Part shown: positions 1 through 7,844 of the stretch, one piece after another | How the letters are laid out: each line of letters starts with the position of its first letter | Numbering within the stretch: position 1 is the first letter of the stretch | Assembly: GCF_003308995.1 (NCBI RefSeq) | Contig: NZ_QFFJ01000002.1 | Location: 930,001-994,000 of the forward strand | Direction of reading: 5' to 3' | DNA from: Chitinophaga flava | Lineage (GTDB): Bacteria; Bacteroidota; Bacteroidia; Chitinophagales; Chitinophagaceae | Length of the DNA: 64,000 nt | Notes under the pieces: model-generated | What the model saw: only the letters and a program-made list of their open reading frames with translations | What the model was told of the DNA's origin: nothing | Database searches by the model: none | Program-made: the position numbers and the translations under genes

Positions 1-350
1 TCACCATCATAAAATTTTGCGGAATCTTCCCGGCTCAGATAGTCGCAAATGATAGGAGCGGGCAGCCCTTTGTAGGTCACCAGTCCATCTTCTATGGTAT
101 GGCTCAGGTCTACCAGGTAACTTTGTCCGCCGGTATTAATAGGTTTACGTTTATGCGGTTCCGTGATAATTTCCTTGTTGAGGATATGGGTTTCGCCTAC
201 CATGAGCAAACGCATGTCAGCCACAATATAGTCTGCCAGCTCTTTGTCAGATATGTCATCACCGGCGATATCGAGCCGGAAATCCTCGCCCCGGATGCCT
301 CCACCGTTGGTAAAACGGATATCGAAATCAAATTTTACTCTTTTGTTCAT
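1..350 (-). CDS. Cyclase family protein (kynurenine formamidase-like), partial
   Basis: N-terminal part of a gene that runs off the left edge; the ATG is at 348-350 on the minus strand. About 115 residues are visible. The segment DLSHTIEDGLVTYKGLP is the usual N-terminal signature of the metal-dependent cyclase / kynurenine formamidase family, in which the His of DLSH begins the metal site. Before it lies an extension of about 70 residues that starts MNKRVKFDFDIRFTNGGG and is longer than in short bacterial KynB proteins. The family hydrolyses amide or ester bonds; the substrate cannot be told. It is divergent from the next gene, with only 33 bp between the start codons. Family call is firm, substrate unknown. 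Confidence 0.75.
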   Translation of the reverse strand, partial: MNKRVKFDFDIRFTNGGGIRGEDFRLDIAGDDISDKELADYIVADMRLLMVGETHILNKEIITEPHKRKPINTGGQSYLVDLSHTIEDGLVTYKGLPAPIICDYLSREDSAKFYDG

Positions 351-383
351 AGGTGAATAATTTCCTGTTTTGTGCGTTTATAA

Positions 384-1706
384 ATGTACGATATTAGCGC
401 CATGCATAGAGAATTTCAGCTTATCACCTGCGAGGATGCCATCAGCAGGTACCAGGTACATACGAAGATCTACGAGAGTGAAGCCGCTTTCCTGGATATA
501 GAAAGTAAAGACAGCTACTTTTACCTCCATACCGGCGACCTGCACCTGCAGGGCGATTTTATGCTGGACACCGATACCCTGGAAGATGCGCCCGATGGTA
601 AACCTATCCTGGGTTTTCTCGTAATCGGCAACTTGGAAGTGGAAGGCAGCATCCTCAATGAAACCGGCGATTATGGCCCTATCCTCTATGTAGCAGGCAA
701 TGTGTCCTGCCGGCATCTGCTCATTGGTGGCTCCCCTACAAGGGTGACCGGCAATATCATTGTTACCGAAGTGATCATACTGCATTATAATCATGGATGG
801 ATGCAGTGTGATGGTACTTTCATCGCTCCTGTGATGATTGTGGAAGATTATTACCTGATGCCTGCTGCCAAAAACATCAGCCTTTTCTATTACAACGACC
901 GTGATCCCGAAAGCCCTGCAGACAATGCCTGCGAGGAATCGGAAGATGGTGATGATATCATCTCCCACAAACTGCGTGCACTGCTCAACAATACCCTTAC
1001 CACCGACTTTGAAGAGCTGCGCCGTGATCTGGCTGCCGGAGAAAGTGTATTGCAACGGCAGGAACAGCCGGCCAGCTACTGGCAGCAGAAAGTCCGCAAA
1101 AGCTGGCGCGACCTGAAACGGGTGCCGCTGGAACTGCGTACGGCGGAGTTATGCCAGGAAGTGTTGCGTGAAAGCGTAGGTGCGTTGGCGTATTTTCCTG
1201 AGGATATGCTCACACCTGAACTGGCAGCTACAGCTGTTGCAAAAGACGGCAAAGCCCTGCGTTATCTGCCATCAGAGATGATCACACGCGAACTCTGTTA
1301 TGCCGCCGCCCGCAACGGAGCTATCTTACGCACCGATATCCCGGAATCATTTTACGAACATGCCTTGTTATGTCTCATCATCAAAAGCGCCGACTGGCAA
1401 ATGGAACAGGTACCCAGGGCTTTTATGACAGAAGACATGTTTGTGCTGTACGTGAAAGCCGGCCGTGGCGCCTGGCTGGACCGTTACTGTGAAGAGGCCG
1501 GCTTGTCCAAACAACGTATACTCGAGCGCGTGATAGCAGACGATATCGCATACCTGGAAAATATTTTCAACTGGCATCTGTCGACTGCTACCTACGCCTT
1601 TGCCCGGAAACGTTACGACTGTCCTGAATACGAGGAAGCCTGGAAAAATATCACCGAAAGGTTTGCCCGTAAAATAGCGCGGCTGAACGTTAGTCCATCG
1701 TCATAA
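384..1706 (+). CDS. Bactofilin-like N-terminal domain protein with helical C-terminal repeats
   Basis: A 440-residue protein with no signal peptide or membrane segment. Residues about 35-175 are rich in short beta strands and glycines (LHLQGDFMLD, GFLVIGNLEVEGSI, GPILYVAGNVSCRHLLIGG), which resembles the right-handed beta-helix of polymer-forming (bactofilin-like) proteins. Residues about 230-420 contain repeated units such as VPLELRTAELCQEVLRE, FPEDMLTPELAATAVAKDG and LPSEMITRELCYAAARNG, similar to DUF4116-type helical repeats. I know no assigned function for this combination. A second ATG at 402 (MHREFQ) is an equally possible start. The 3' end overlaps the convergent oxidoreductase gene by 17 bp. 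Confidence 0.7.
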   Translation: MYDISAMHREFQLITCEDAISRYQVHTKIYESEAAFLDIESKDSYFYLHTGDLHLQGDFMLDTDTLEDAPDGKPILGFLVIGNLEVEGSILNETGDYGPILYVAGNVSCRHLLIGGSPTRVTGNIIVTEVIILHYNHGWMQCDGTFIAPVMIVEDYYLMPAAKNISLFYYNDRDPESPADNACEESEDGDDIISHKLRALLNNTLTTDFEELRRDLAAGESVLQRQEQPASYWQQKVRKSWRDLKRVPLELRTAELCQEVLRESVGALAYFPEDMLTPELAATAVAKDGKALRYLPSEMITRELCYAAARNGAILRTDIPESFYEHALLCLIIKSADWQMEQVPRAFMTEDMFVLYVKAGRGAWLDRYCEEAGLSKQRILERVIADDIAYLENIFNWHLSTATYAFARKRYDCPEYEEAWKNITERFARKIARLNVSPSS

Positions 1707-2691
1707 CCAGTTTACGGCCATAGGTCTGATTATTCTCCATCAGCAGGTGTGCCTGCTTCACAGTATCAGCGCTTAAACTGCCTACCACCTGTACGGCAGG
1801 AGGGGTGACTATCTGATCGTTGATCAGTGCGGTGAGCTGTTGCAGGTTTTGTCCGTACCATTCGACCTTGCCTGCTGCCATATACGCGTAGTTGGAGATG
1901 TTCAGGACATGGCAACCTTTGTCGAACAGCAGTTCCCGTGTGCGCTCAGTACCCAGAAAGGTGATGTCCGCATAGTTTTTGTTGAGCCCTAGCACTTCCG
2001 CCGCTGTTTCCGAAATACTTCCTCCTACGATATCCACGGCCCAATCGAAAAAACGCTGTCCGTTGGCGGCCAGTATCTGCTGTGTCAGATCGGGCTGCCG
2101 GTAATCGATGATCTGCGCGGGTTTCAGCCCCAGCTCCTGCAATGCAGCGCTGCTTTGTTCATTGCCTGCTGTGGTGAACAGCTGATCTATATGATGTGCT
2201 TTCAGCAGTTTTATCAGGAAACTGCCTACTGCGCCGGCACCACCGGTGATGAATATATGATCCTGCTGCTGTGGCTGCATACGCCGGAAGGTTTGCAAGG
2301 CGGTAAGACCGGAAGCCGGGATGGCAGTAGCTGTGCTGAAAGATAAGGATGCCGGCTTGTGCGCCACCATCCGGTAATCGAGGGCGATATGGGTGGCATA
2401 GGTACCGTTGGAACCTTTGCTGCCGGCAGCTGCGATCACTTCATCACCAGCCTGGAAGCCCTGAGTGTTTTTACCGGCTGCTATCACGATGCCGGCGAAC
2501 TCCCGTCCGAGTATAGGAGAATGCATATGCAGACTTTCCCTGCGGCCCTGCCGCATCTGATAATCGATGGGATTAAAGGCAGCGGCTTTTATCGCTATCA
2601 ACAGCTCATGTTCCTGAAAGGCAGGTATATCAAAGCTGTTCATGCTGAACTGGTCTACATTTCCAAATCCGTTCAATACAATTGCTTTCAT
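1690..2691 (-). CDS. Zinc-independent MDR-family NADP-dependent oxidoreductase (quinone oxidoreductase-like)
   Basis: A 333-residue medium-chain dehydrogenase/reductase. The N-terminal GroES-like fold has FNPIDYQMRQG and PILGREFAGIV; the Rossmann domain has ITGGAGAVGSFLIKLLK at about residue 150. The structural zinc cysteines of alcohol dehydrogenases are absent, which fits the quinone oxidoreductase or zeta-crystallin branch. These enzymes reduce quinones or enones with NADPH. It is divergent from an HxlR-type regulator whose N-terminal Cys matches redox-sensing relatives, so quinone or electrophile stress is a likely inducer (inference). The 3' end overlaps the convergent gene at 384-1706. 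Confidence 0.85.
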   Translation of the reverse strand: MKAIVLNGFGNVDQFSMNSFDIPAFQEHELLIAIKAAAFNPIDYQMRQGRRESLHMHSPILGREFAGIVIAAGKNTQGFQAGDEVIAAAGSKGSNGTYATHIALDYRMVAHKPASLSFSTATAIPASGLTALQTFRRMQPQQQDHIFITGGAGAVGSFLIKLLKAHHIDQLFTTAGNEQSSAALQELGLKPAQIIDYRQPDLTQQILAANGQRFFDWAVDIVGGSISETAAEVLGLNKNYADITFLGTERTRELLFDKGCHVLNISNYAYMAAGKVEWYGQNLQQLTALINDQIVTPPAVQVVGSLSADTVKQAHLLMENNQTYGRKLVMTMD

Positions 2692-2752
2692 CTCAGTAAT
2701 TTTGGCAAAACTAACCCGATGAGTATCCCGCTACAATAACCGTGAATATTGG

Positions 2753-2776
2753 GAGTTACTCATTAAAAACTGAGTA
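2753..2776. promoter_or_regulatory. Candidate HxlR operator between divergent genes
   Basis: The 87-bp divergent gap holds the perfect 9-bp palindrome GAGTTACTC at 2753-2761, and GAGTA again at 2772-2776 just before the regulator start at 2779. A further GAGTA is at 2721-2725. Together these make three copies of a GAGTA-type half-site. Autoregulation by the adjacent HxlR protein is inferred; no operator for this subgroup is known to me. Confidence 0.35.
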
Positions 2777-2778
2777 GC

Positions 2779-3135
2779 ATGATAAAAGAAACATCCTCCA
2801 ATGCATCCAACCGGCAGTTCCTGCACAGCGTATGCCGGATCAACGGAGCGCTGGAAACCATTGCTGGCAGATGGAAAGCCCTTATCCTGATACATATTTC
2901 AGAACAGCAGAACCGTTTCAGTTTGTTGAAGCAGATGATGCCCACTGTGTCAGATCAGGTGCTGGGCAAACAACTGCGGGATCTGGAAATGGATGGGCTG
3001 ATTAGCAAAACGATCATCCCGGAAGTGCCGGTACGCGTGGATTACAGCCTGACCCCCAAAGGAGAGGCGTTGTTACCGATACTCGAAGCATTGGCGCATT
3101 GGTATAATCCGCGTGGTGTTAGTGAGCAGCAGTAA
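2779..3135 (+). CDS. HxlR-family winged-helix transcriptional regulator, QorR-like
   Basis: A 118-residue HxlR/DUF24 protein. The family core is plain: ALETIAGRWKALILIHI, then LLKQMMPTVSDQVLGKQLRDLEMDGLI (recognition helix region), then VDYSLTPKGEALLPIL (wing). Cys19 lies 13 residues before the Trp of GRWK, the same spacing as the redox-sensing Cys of YodB, HypR and QorR. It is transcribed divergently from a quinone oxidoreductase-like gene, as QorR is from its target. I infer a thiol-based repressor of that gene. The 3' end overlaps the convergent Crp/Fnr gene by 17 bp. Confidence 0.88.
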   Translation: MIKETSSNASNRQFLHSVCRINGALETIAGRWKALILIHISEQQNRFSLLKQMMPTVSDQVLGKQLRDLEMDGLISKTIIPEVPVRVDYSLTPKGEALLPILEALAHWYNPRGVSEQQ

Positions 3136-3796
3136 GTAGTTGCTGTAATTTTTTTTCCTGAAGGATGGTGATGGATTTCCCTTCTGCCGTTATCAGCTGT
3201 TGCTGGATGAAGTCCTGCAGTATGCGATAGATGGTTTCATAGGTGGTGCCGGCAAAAGAGGCGAGGTCTTGCCGGTTGATGGTAAATTGTTTGTGCCCGT
3301 ATACCCGGCTTATTTCCAGCAGAGCGTCCGCCAGTCTGCTTTTCACGTCCATGTGCACGAGGTTGCGCATTTTCTTTTCTGCCTCCTGTAATTCTGCCGC
3401 ATAAAACTGCATCAGCCGGTAGGTGAGGTCGGGGTTTACTTTAAGAGAGGCTTCAAAAAAAGTATTGTCTATATAACAAACGGTGCAGTCTTCCAGGGCG
3501 GTGGCGGATACGGGATACAGGCGTTGTTCGCTGCCAAAGCCACGGTGGCCGAGGATGTCGCCCTTTTTGGCAAAACGGATGATCAGTTCTTTATCTGGTC
3601 CCCATTGTTTGTGCACTTTTACTTTCCCATCATACAAAAAATAAATGCCGGTGGCCGGAGCACCTTCCTGGAACAGTGTTTCCCCTTTTTTACAGGCAAG
3701 ATGCTGACGATGGGCAGCTACCGCTGTCAGCCATTCCGGTATGGAATAGCGGCACAAAAAACATGTCTTCAGATCGCAGGCCCTGGCTTTTTTCAT
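3119..3796 (-). CDS. Crp/Fnr-family regulator with FNR-like cysteines
   Basis: A 225-residue regulator if translation starts at the ATG at 3796. An upstream in-frame ATG at 3835 would add 13 residues but would crowd the palindrome at 3847-3866. The cyclic-nucleotide-like beta roll spans about residues 25-115 and the HTH about 165-220. Cys7, Cys12 and Cys15 form an N-terminal cluster, and Cys107 (in EDCTVCYID) aligns by context with FNR Cys122. The recognition helix reads ETIYR (E187, Y190, R191) where E. coli FNR has ETISR. The gene is divergent from the ClC gene. An iron-sulfur oxygen or NO sensor is plausible, but the cysteine spacing (x4, x2) differs from E. coli FNR (x2, x5). Confidence 0.88.
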   Translation of the reverse strand: MKKARACDLKTCFLCRYSIPEWLTAVAAHRQHLACKKGETLFQEGAPATGIYFLYDGKVKVHKQWGPDKELIIRFAKKGDILGHRGFGSEQRLYPVSATALEDCTVCYIDNTFFEASLKVNPDLTYRLMQFYAAELQEAEKKMRNLVHMDVKSRLADALLEISRVYGHKQFTINRQDLASFAGTTYETIYRILQDFIQQQLITAEGKSITILQEKKLQQLLTAAH

Positions 3797-3846
3797 GGTT
3801 GCAATAGTAATACTTTTTTGATTTTTCCTGACCAAAAATGCTGTTT

Positions 3847-3866
3847 AATATGATTTGAATCATATT
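3847..3866. promoter_or_regulatory. 20-bp palindrome, FNR-box-like operator
   Basis: AATATGATT-TG-AATCATATT is a perfect inverted repeat with 9-bp arms. Its core TGAT-N4-ATCA matches the FNR consensus TTGAT-N4-ATCAA apart from the outermost base. It lies 50 bp upstream of the Crp/Fnr start (3796) and 41 bp upstream of the ClC start (3908). A TATTTTTG match to the Bacteroidota -7 motif begins inside it (3863-3870). A half copy, TGATTTGAAT, recurs at 3874-3883. Confidence 0.6.
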
Positions 3867-3907
3867 TTTGTGGTGATTTGAATAGTTTTGACGTTATTTT
3901 TTGTTTC

Positions 3908-5701
3908 ATGGATCATATAAATAGGCCTAAAAAGGCTGGAAGTGTATCAAAGAGGGTTTTTTATCTGAGCATGCAGGCATTGCTCAATGCAGTACTGGTA
4001 GGTTGTGTAGCCAAAGGGCTGGTATTGCTGATCAGCCTGTTCACCAATCTCTCTTTTTACGGAAAGTTTTCATTTGAAGAGCGGGGTCCTGCAGGTAATC
4101 AGCTGGGTTGGGCGGTAGTGCTGGTGCCTATCATCGGTAGTATCATAGTAGGATTGATGGCTCGTTTCGGTAGCAAGGCCATCAGAGGGCATGGCATACC
4201 CGAAGCGATGGAAAACATTATTCTGAATGAGAGCCGGATACCGCCGGTGATCACTTTGCTGAAACCATTGTCGGCAGCTATTTCTATCGGTACCGGTGGG
4301 CCTTTCGGAGCAGAGGGTCCTATCATCGCCACGGGTGGTGCAATGGGATCTTTTACCGGGCAGGTGATTCATATTTCATCTGCAGAAAGGAAGGTGTTGC
4401 TGGCGGCAGGGGCCTGTGCCGGTATGTCGGCGATCTTCGGCAGCCCGCTGGCAGCGATACTGCTGGCGATAGAGTTGTTATTGTTTGAATTTTCTCCCCG
4501 TTCAGTCATTCCGGTGGCATTGTCCTGTATTACCGGAGCGGGCATGCACCTGTTGTTGTTTGGTAATGATCCGGTGTTTGCGATGCCGGAAATACCGGTG
4601 GTGTCTGACAGGGCGCTGGTGGTATATGTGTTGATGGGCGCCGGTATAGGTGTGGTGGCGGCTTTGGTGTCGCGTTCGGTTTATTGGGTAGAAGATCTTT
4701 TTGAGCGGCTGCCGCTGCACTGGATGTGGTGGCCGGCTATTGGCGCGGTGGCGGTAGGTGTGATCGGTTATTTTGCGCCGCATACGATGGGCGTGGGATA
4801 TGATAATATTAAAACCCTGCTGACCGGTCAGGCTGCGCTGTCGCTGGTAGTTTCGCTTTGTGTACTGAAATATCTTTCCTGGGTAATGTCGCTGGGTAGC
4901 GGTACTTCCGGTGGTACACTGGCGCCGTTATTCACTATCGGCGGGGCTTTGGGCGCGCTGATAGGCATAGTGGTACTGCATTGGTTTCCCGGTAGTGATA
5001 TCAACATAGCCACGGCTGCGCTGATAGGTATGGCAGCGATGTTTGCCGGAGCTTCCCGCGCATTGCTGACAGCGATTGTATTTGCGCTGGAGACAACCGG
5101 TCAGCCGCATGGGCTGTTACCGCTGATCGGCGCTTGTACTACTGCTTATTTTGTTTCTTTCTTCCTGATGAAAGGATCGATCATGACCGAGAAGATACGG
5201 CGCAGGGGCGTTACTGCACCGGATGAATATACGCCTGACGTATTACAGCAGCTCAATGCGTCAATGGTGCTGGTGCAACCATCGCTGATGGTGTCCGGAT
5301 CGCTTACGGCTGCGCAGGTGAGCATGCTGCTGGATAATCATTCATATTATCACCGGCATCTGCTGGTAACGGATGCTGCGGGCCGTTTCACGGGTTACCT
5401 GGACCGTGAAAAACTCACGGGGCATGATAATACTACAGTAGACAAACTGATGCCTGCCGCTGCTCCTTTTGTATGGGAGGAAGATGATATTACAATGGCG
5501 GTGCAGCTGCTGGAGCGTTATCAGCTGAGTGTGCTGGCGGTGATGCGGAAGGAGGAGCTGAGCGGAATGATGACAGCGGATGCAGTATTGCGTGTTTATA
5601 GCAGCCGGCAGCGGGAAGCGGCGAGGTATCATTCTGCCTTTTTCGGCAATACCCGGCTGCTCCGGTTGATGGCGAGAGGAAAACGTTTGCTGGCGAGGTA
5701 G
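3908..5701 (+). CDS. ClC-family chloride channel or H+/Cl- antiporter with C-terminal CBS pair
   Basis: A 597-residue membrane protein from the ATG at 3908. An upstream start 30 nt earlier would overlap the promoter region. The ClC selectivity motif is present as GTGGPFGAEGPII, with the gating Glu at residue 136. GSGTSGGTLAPLFTIGGALGA corresponds to the GxFxP region. About ten helices occupy residues 20-430, followed by two CBS-type segments at about 450-580. The conserved gating Glu is compatible with either proton-coupled exchange or channel function. It is divergent from an FNR-like regulator with a palindromic site between, so redox or oxygen control is likely (inference). Confidence 0.92.
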   Translation: MDHINRPKKAGSVSKRVFYLSMQALLNAVLVGCVAKGLVLLISLFTNLSFYGKFSFEERGPAGNQLGWAVVLVPIIGSIIVGLMARFGSKAIRGHGIPEAMENIILNESRIPPVITLLKPLSAAISIGTGGPFGAEGPIIATGGAMGSFTGQVIHISSAERKVLLAAGACAGMSAIFGSPLAAILLAIELLLFEFSPRSVIPVALSCITGAGMHLLLFGNDPVFAMPEIPVVSDRALVVYVLMGAGIGVVAALVSRSVYWVEDLFERLPLHWMWWPAIGAVAVGVIGYFAPHTMGVGYDNIKTLLTGQAALSLVVSLCVLKYLSWVMSLGSGTSGGTLAPLFTIGGALGALIGIVVLHWFPGSDINIATAALIGMAAMFAGASRALLTAIVFALETTGQPHGLLPLIGACTTAYFVSFFLMKGSIMTEKIRRRGVTAPDEYTPDVLQQLNASMVLVQPSLMVSGSLTAAQVSMLLDNHSYYHRHLLVTDAAGRFTGYLDREKLTGHDNTTVDKLMPAAAPFVWEEDDITMAVQLLERYQLSVLAVMRKEELSGMMTADAVLRVYSSRQREAARYHSAFFGNTRLLRLMARGKRLLAR

Positions 5702-5758
5702 CCGGCCTGCGTTTTTCCTATGTTGAAATGTGGTATTTTTGCGGTGGAATATACCACC

Positions 5759-6775
5759 ATGCAGCATAAATCATTGACTTCCAGAGAGCGTATTTTACGG
5801 TCCCGGAACTTTAAAGAAGGAGCGTTCCAGAATCTAACGCTCACCCCCATCAAAGCGGATGATGTCACTTATTTCACCATGTTGAAAGAGGCGATGAACA
5901 GACCGGGCAATGTAAAGCCGGAGGTGCCGTTGCCTGTTGTAAAAGCTCCGCTTCGTGCCGTGTCTGGTTATAAGCCGGTGGTTACCTGGTTTGGTCATTC
6001 TTCTTATCTGATACAGATCAAGGGCCTCAATATATTGGTAGATCCCGTTTTCAGCGGCAATGCTTCACCCATGCCTTTCACCGTGAAGGCTTTTCCTGGT
6101 AGTGATGCCTATACAGCCGCTGATATGCCGCCTATCGATATACTGATCATCACCCATAACCATTACGATCATCTGGATAAGAAAACGATTGCACAACTGT
6201 TGCCTTCCACCAAAGCGATATACACCGGACTAGGGGTAGGCAAGGATATACGTACCTGTGGTAGTTATCCGGCAGACCGCATCACGGAAATGGACTGGTG
6301 GGAAACCATACAGATATCTGATGAAGTGTCGCTAACAGCAACGCCTGCACGTCACTTTTCCGGCAGAGGGTTAAAAAGAGGCGGCAGCCTCTGGGCTTCT
6401 TTTGTATTACACCTTCACGGCTATACGCTTTTTCTGGGTGGTGATTCAGGATATGATACACATTTTAAGCAGATAGGAGCGGAATACGGTCCATTTGACC
6501 TGGCCATCCTGGAATGTGGGCAGTATAACTATGCATGGCCTTTTATTCACATGGCACCAGAGCAAACCGTACAGGCCGCCCTGGACCTGGACGCTAAAGT
6601 GCTGATGCCTGTACACTGGGCTAAATTTGTACTTTCTAATCACGCCTGGAATGAGCCACCAAAGCGGGTTACGGCTGCAGCTGCGGAAAAAGGACTGGCC
6701 GTCACCACTCCCATGATCGGCGAACAGGTAATCGTCGGCGAAAGTTACCCACACCAGCAGTGGTGGAACCTCTAG
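5759..6775 (+). CDS. MBL-fold metallohydrolase, UlaG / NAPE-PLD-like
   Basis: A 338-residue metallo-beta-lactamase-fold protein. Metal-binding motifs are visible: TWFGHSSYLIQIKGLNILVDP, then THNHYDHLD (HxHxDH), then FLGGDSGYDTHF, then PVHWAKF near the C-terminus. The layout is that of the UlaG/NAPE-PLD group, whose members hydrolyse phosphodiesters or lactones. The ATG at 5759 is preferred; an ATG at 5720 would add 13 poorly conserved residues. TATTTTTG at 5734-5741 matches the -7 promoter motif and would favour the later start. Substrate unknown. The stop overlaps the end of an out-of-frame coding segment on the other strand (6772-6950). Confidence 0.87.
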   Translation: MQHKSLTSRERILRSRNFKEGAFQNLTLTPIKADDVTYFTMLKEAMNRPGNVKPEVPLPVVKAPLRAVSGYKPVVTWFGHSSYLIQIKGLNILVDPVFSGNASPMPFTVKAFPGSDAYTAADMPPIDILIITHNHYDHLDKKTIAQLLPSTKAIYTGLGVGKDIRTCGSYPADRITEMDWWETIQISDEVSLTATPARHFSGRGLKRGGSLWASFVLHLHGYTLFLGGDSGYDTHFKQIGAEYGPFDLAILECGQYNYAWPFIHMAPEQTVQAALDLDAKVLMPVHWAKFVLSNHAWNEPPKRVTAAAAEKGLAVTTPMIGEQVIVGESYPHQQWWNL

Positions 6776-6950
6776 TTTACAACAGCCATCCGCTGGCGAA
6801 AATTATCAGCATCAGCAGAACCTTTAAGCTTATAACCGCCGCTCGCCGGCAGAAGCTCCCAGGAACCTATAAACTGAATACTGCCATTTCTACTGAACCA
6901 TGCCCGGGCTGATGAAAAGCCCGGTTGGTACCAGTGAGTCTTTTCTCCGT
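6772..6950 (-). pseudogene. Out-of-frame C-terminal tail of the LCM-family methyltransferase
   Basis: On the minus strand, in the frame shifted relative to 6867-7697, the codons after an in-frame TGA read EKTHWYQPGFSSARAWFSRN, then a GSIQFIGSWELLPASGGYKL stretch, and end NFRQRMAVVN before a TAG at 6774-6772. There is no start codon. One extra A in the run complementary to 6941-6944 would join it to the methyltransferase as ...ETEKKTHWYQPG.... It then ends exactly against the stop of the convergent MBL gene, as tightly packed genes often do. Sequencing error or true mutation cannot be told apart here. Confidence 0.55.
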
Positions 6951-7697
6951 TTCAAACAACGGCTCCAGATAATCCAGTTGCCCAAAACGGGCCACCAGGT
7001 CACTAATCTGCTGACGCGTATTCAGATTGACTGTAATGTTGAGCTGGGCTTCCATAGCCTTTAGCAGATTCCGGTGATACACGAGGTAATTGTCGGGTAT
7101 GTCTGAATACGCCAGCGCATAATCCACGATACCCTGATTCTGACGGCCTGGTGAACTAAACAGCTGCATGACCAGCACAAATTCTTCATTACTGATATAA
7201 GGAATCACACCCTCCAAAATGATAATGGTAGGCTCATCAGCACTATAGCCATGTTGTTTCAGCAGGGCTTCCAGCAAAACAATATCCGTCAGGTCACAAT
7301 GGACAAACTGCAGTCCCTTTATATGTAATATTTCTTCATAAATTTTTTTCTTCACATCGATATACCCGTTGTCTACCTCTATAATCCGGCTAAGACGCCC
7401 CGGATAGGTTTCCAGCAGGTAAAGCGACAGCGGGTCCAGCCCTGCGCCCAGTATCACCATCTGTTGAACGGGAAATTGTTCCATGCGTAACCGGATCGTC
7501 TCCCGGATAGCCTGTTTACGATAATATATCATATCTGCGCCAGGTGGATAAGCGCGCGTCATATCGCGCGAAGCCTGGCTTACCTCACTGAAATCTATCG
7601 CGTTGATATATGTCTGTTGCAGAGGGCTGCCATACAGGGGTATCGCTTTTTCCAGCACCAAGAGGGAAGTGGCGGGAACTTTTAACTTCTGCGTCAT
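6867..7697 (-). CDS. Class I SAM-dependent methyltransferase, leucine carboxyl methyltransferase (LCM) family; probably frameshifted
   Basis: A 276-residue reading frame. The LCM-type core is clear: RTxx-type N-terminal helices, MVILGAGLDPLSLYLLETYP for SAM binding, RIIEVDNGYIDVKKK, and IIILEGVIPYISNEE. Family members methylate carboxyl groups or polyketide oxygens; the substrate here is unknown. The last 25 residues look unrelated to the rest. Another frame starting near the A-run at 6941-6944 continues as convincing protein for 50 more residues up to the convergent gene, so the annotated C-terminus is probably the product of a one-base deletion. It is divergent from aconitase. Confidence 0.75.
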   Translation of the reverse strand: MTQKLKVPATSLLVLEKAIPLYGSPLQQTYINAIDFSEVSQASRDMTRAYPPGADMIYYRKQAIRETIRLRMEQFPVQQMVILGAGLDPLSLYLLETYPGRLSRIIEVDNGYIDVKKKIYEEILHIKGLQFVHCDLTDIVLLEALLKQHGYSADEPTIIILEGVIPYISNEEFVLVMQLFSSPGRQNQGIVDYALAYSDIPDNYLVYHRNLLKAMEAQLNITVNLNTRQQISDLVARFGQLDYLEPLFETEKRLTGTNRAFHQPGHGSVEMAVFSL

Positions 7698-7844
7698 CAG
7701 AAATGGTTATTTTTATTAAATCTAAGCCTGATGTGTGCATTGGTCATGCAGTTGAATCCATTACATCTGGCGCGCCTGTAACAGGCCGCCATTAAACAAA
7801 AAGTATATACCATTGTTTCATTAGGAATGTCAACAATATAGCAT

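Noticed and set aside
5734..5741. Full promoter for the MBL gene
   Set aside because: TATTTTTG fits the -7 motif, but no TTTG lies at the right distance upstream, so it is only noted in the gene entry.
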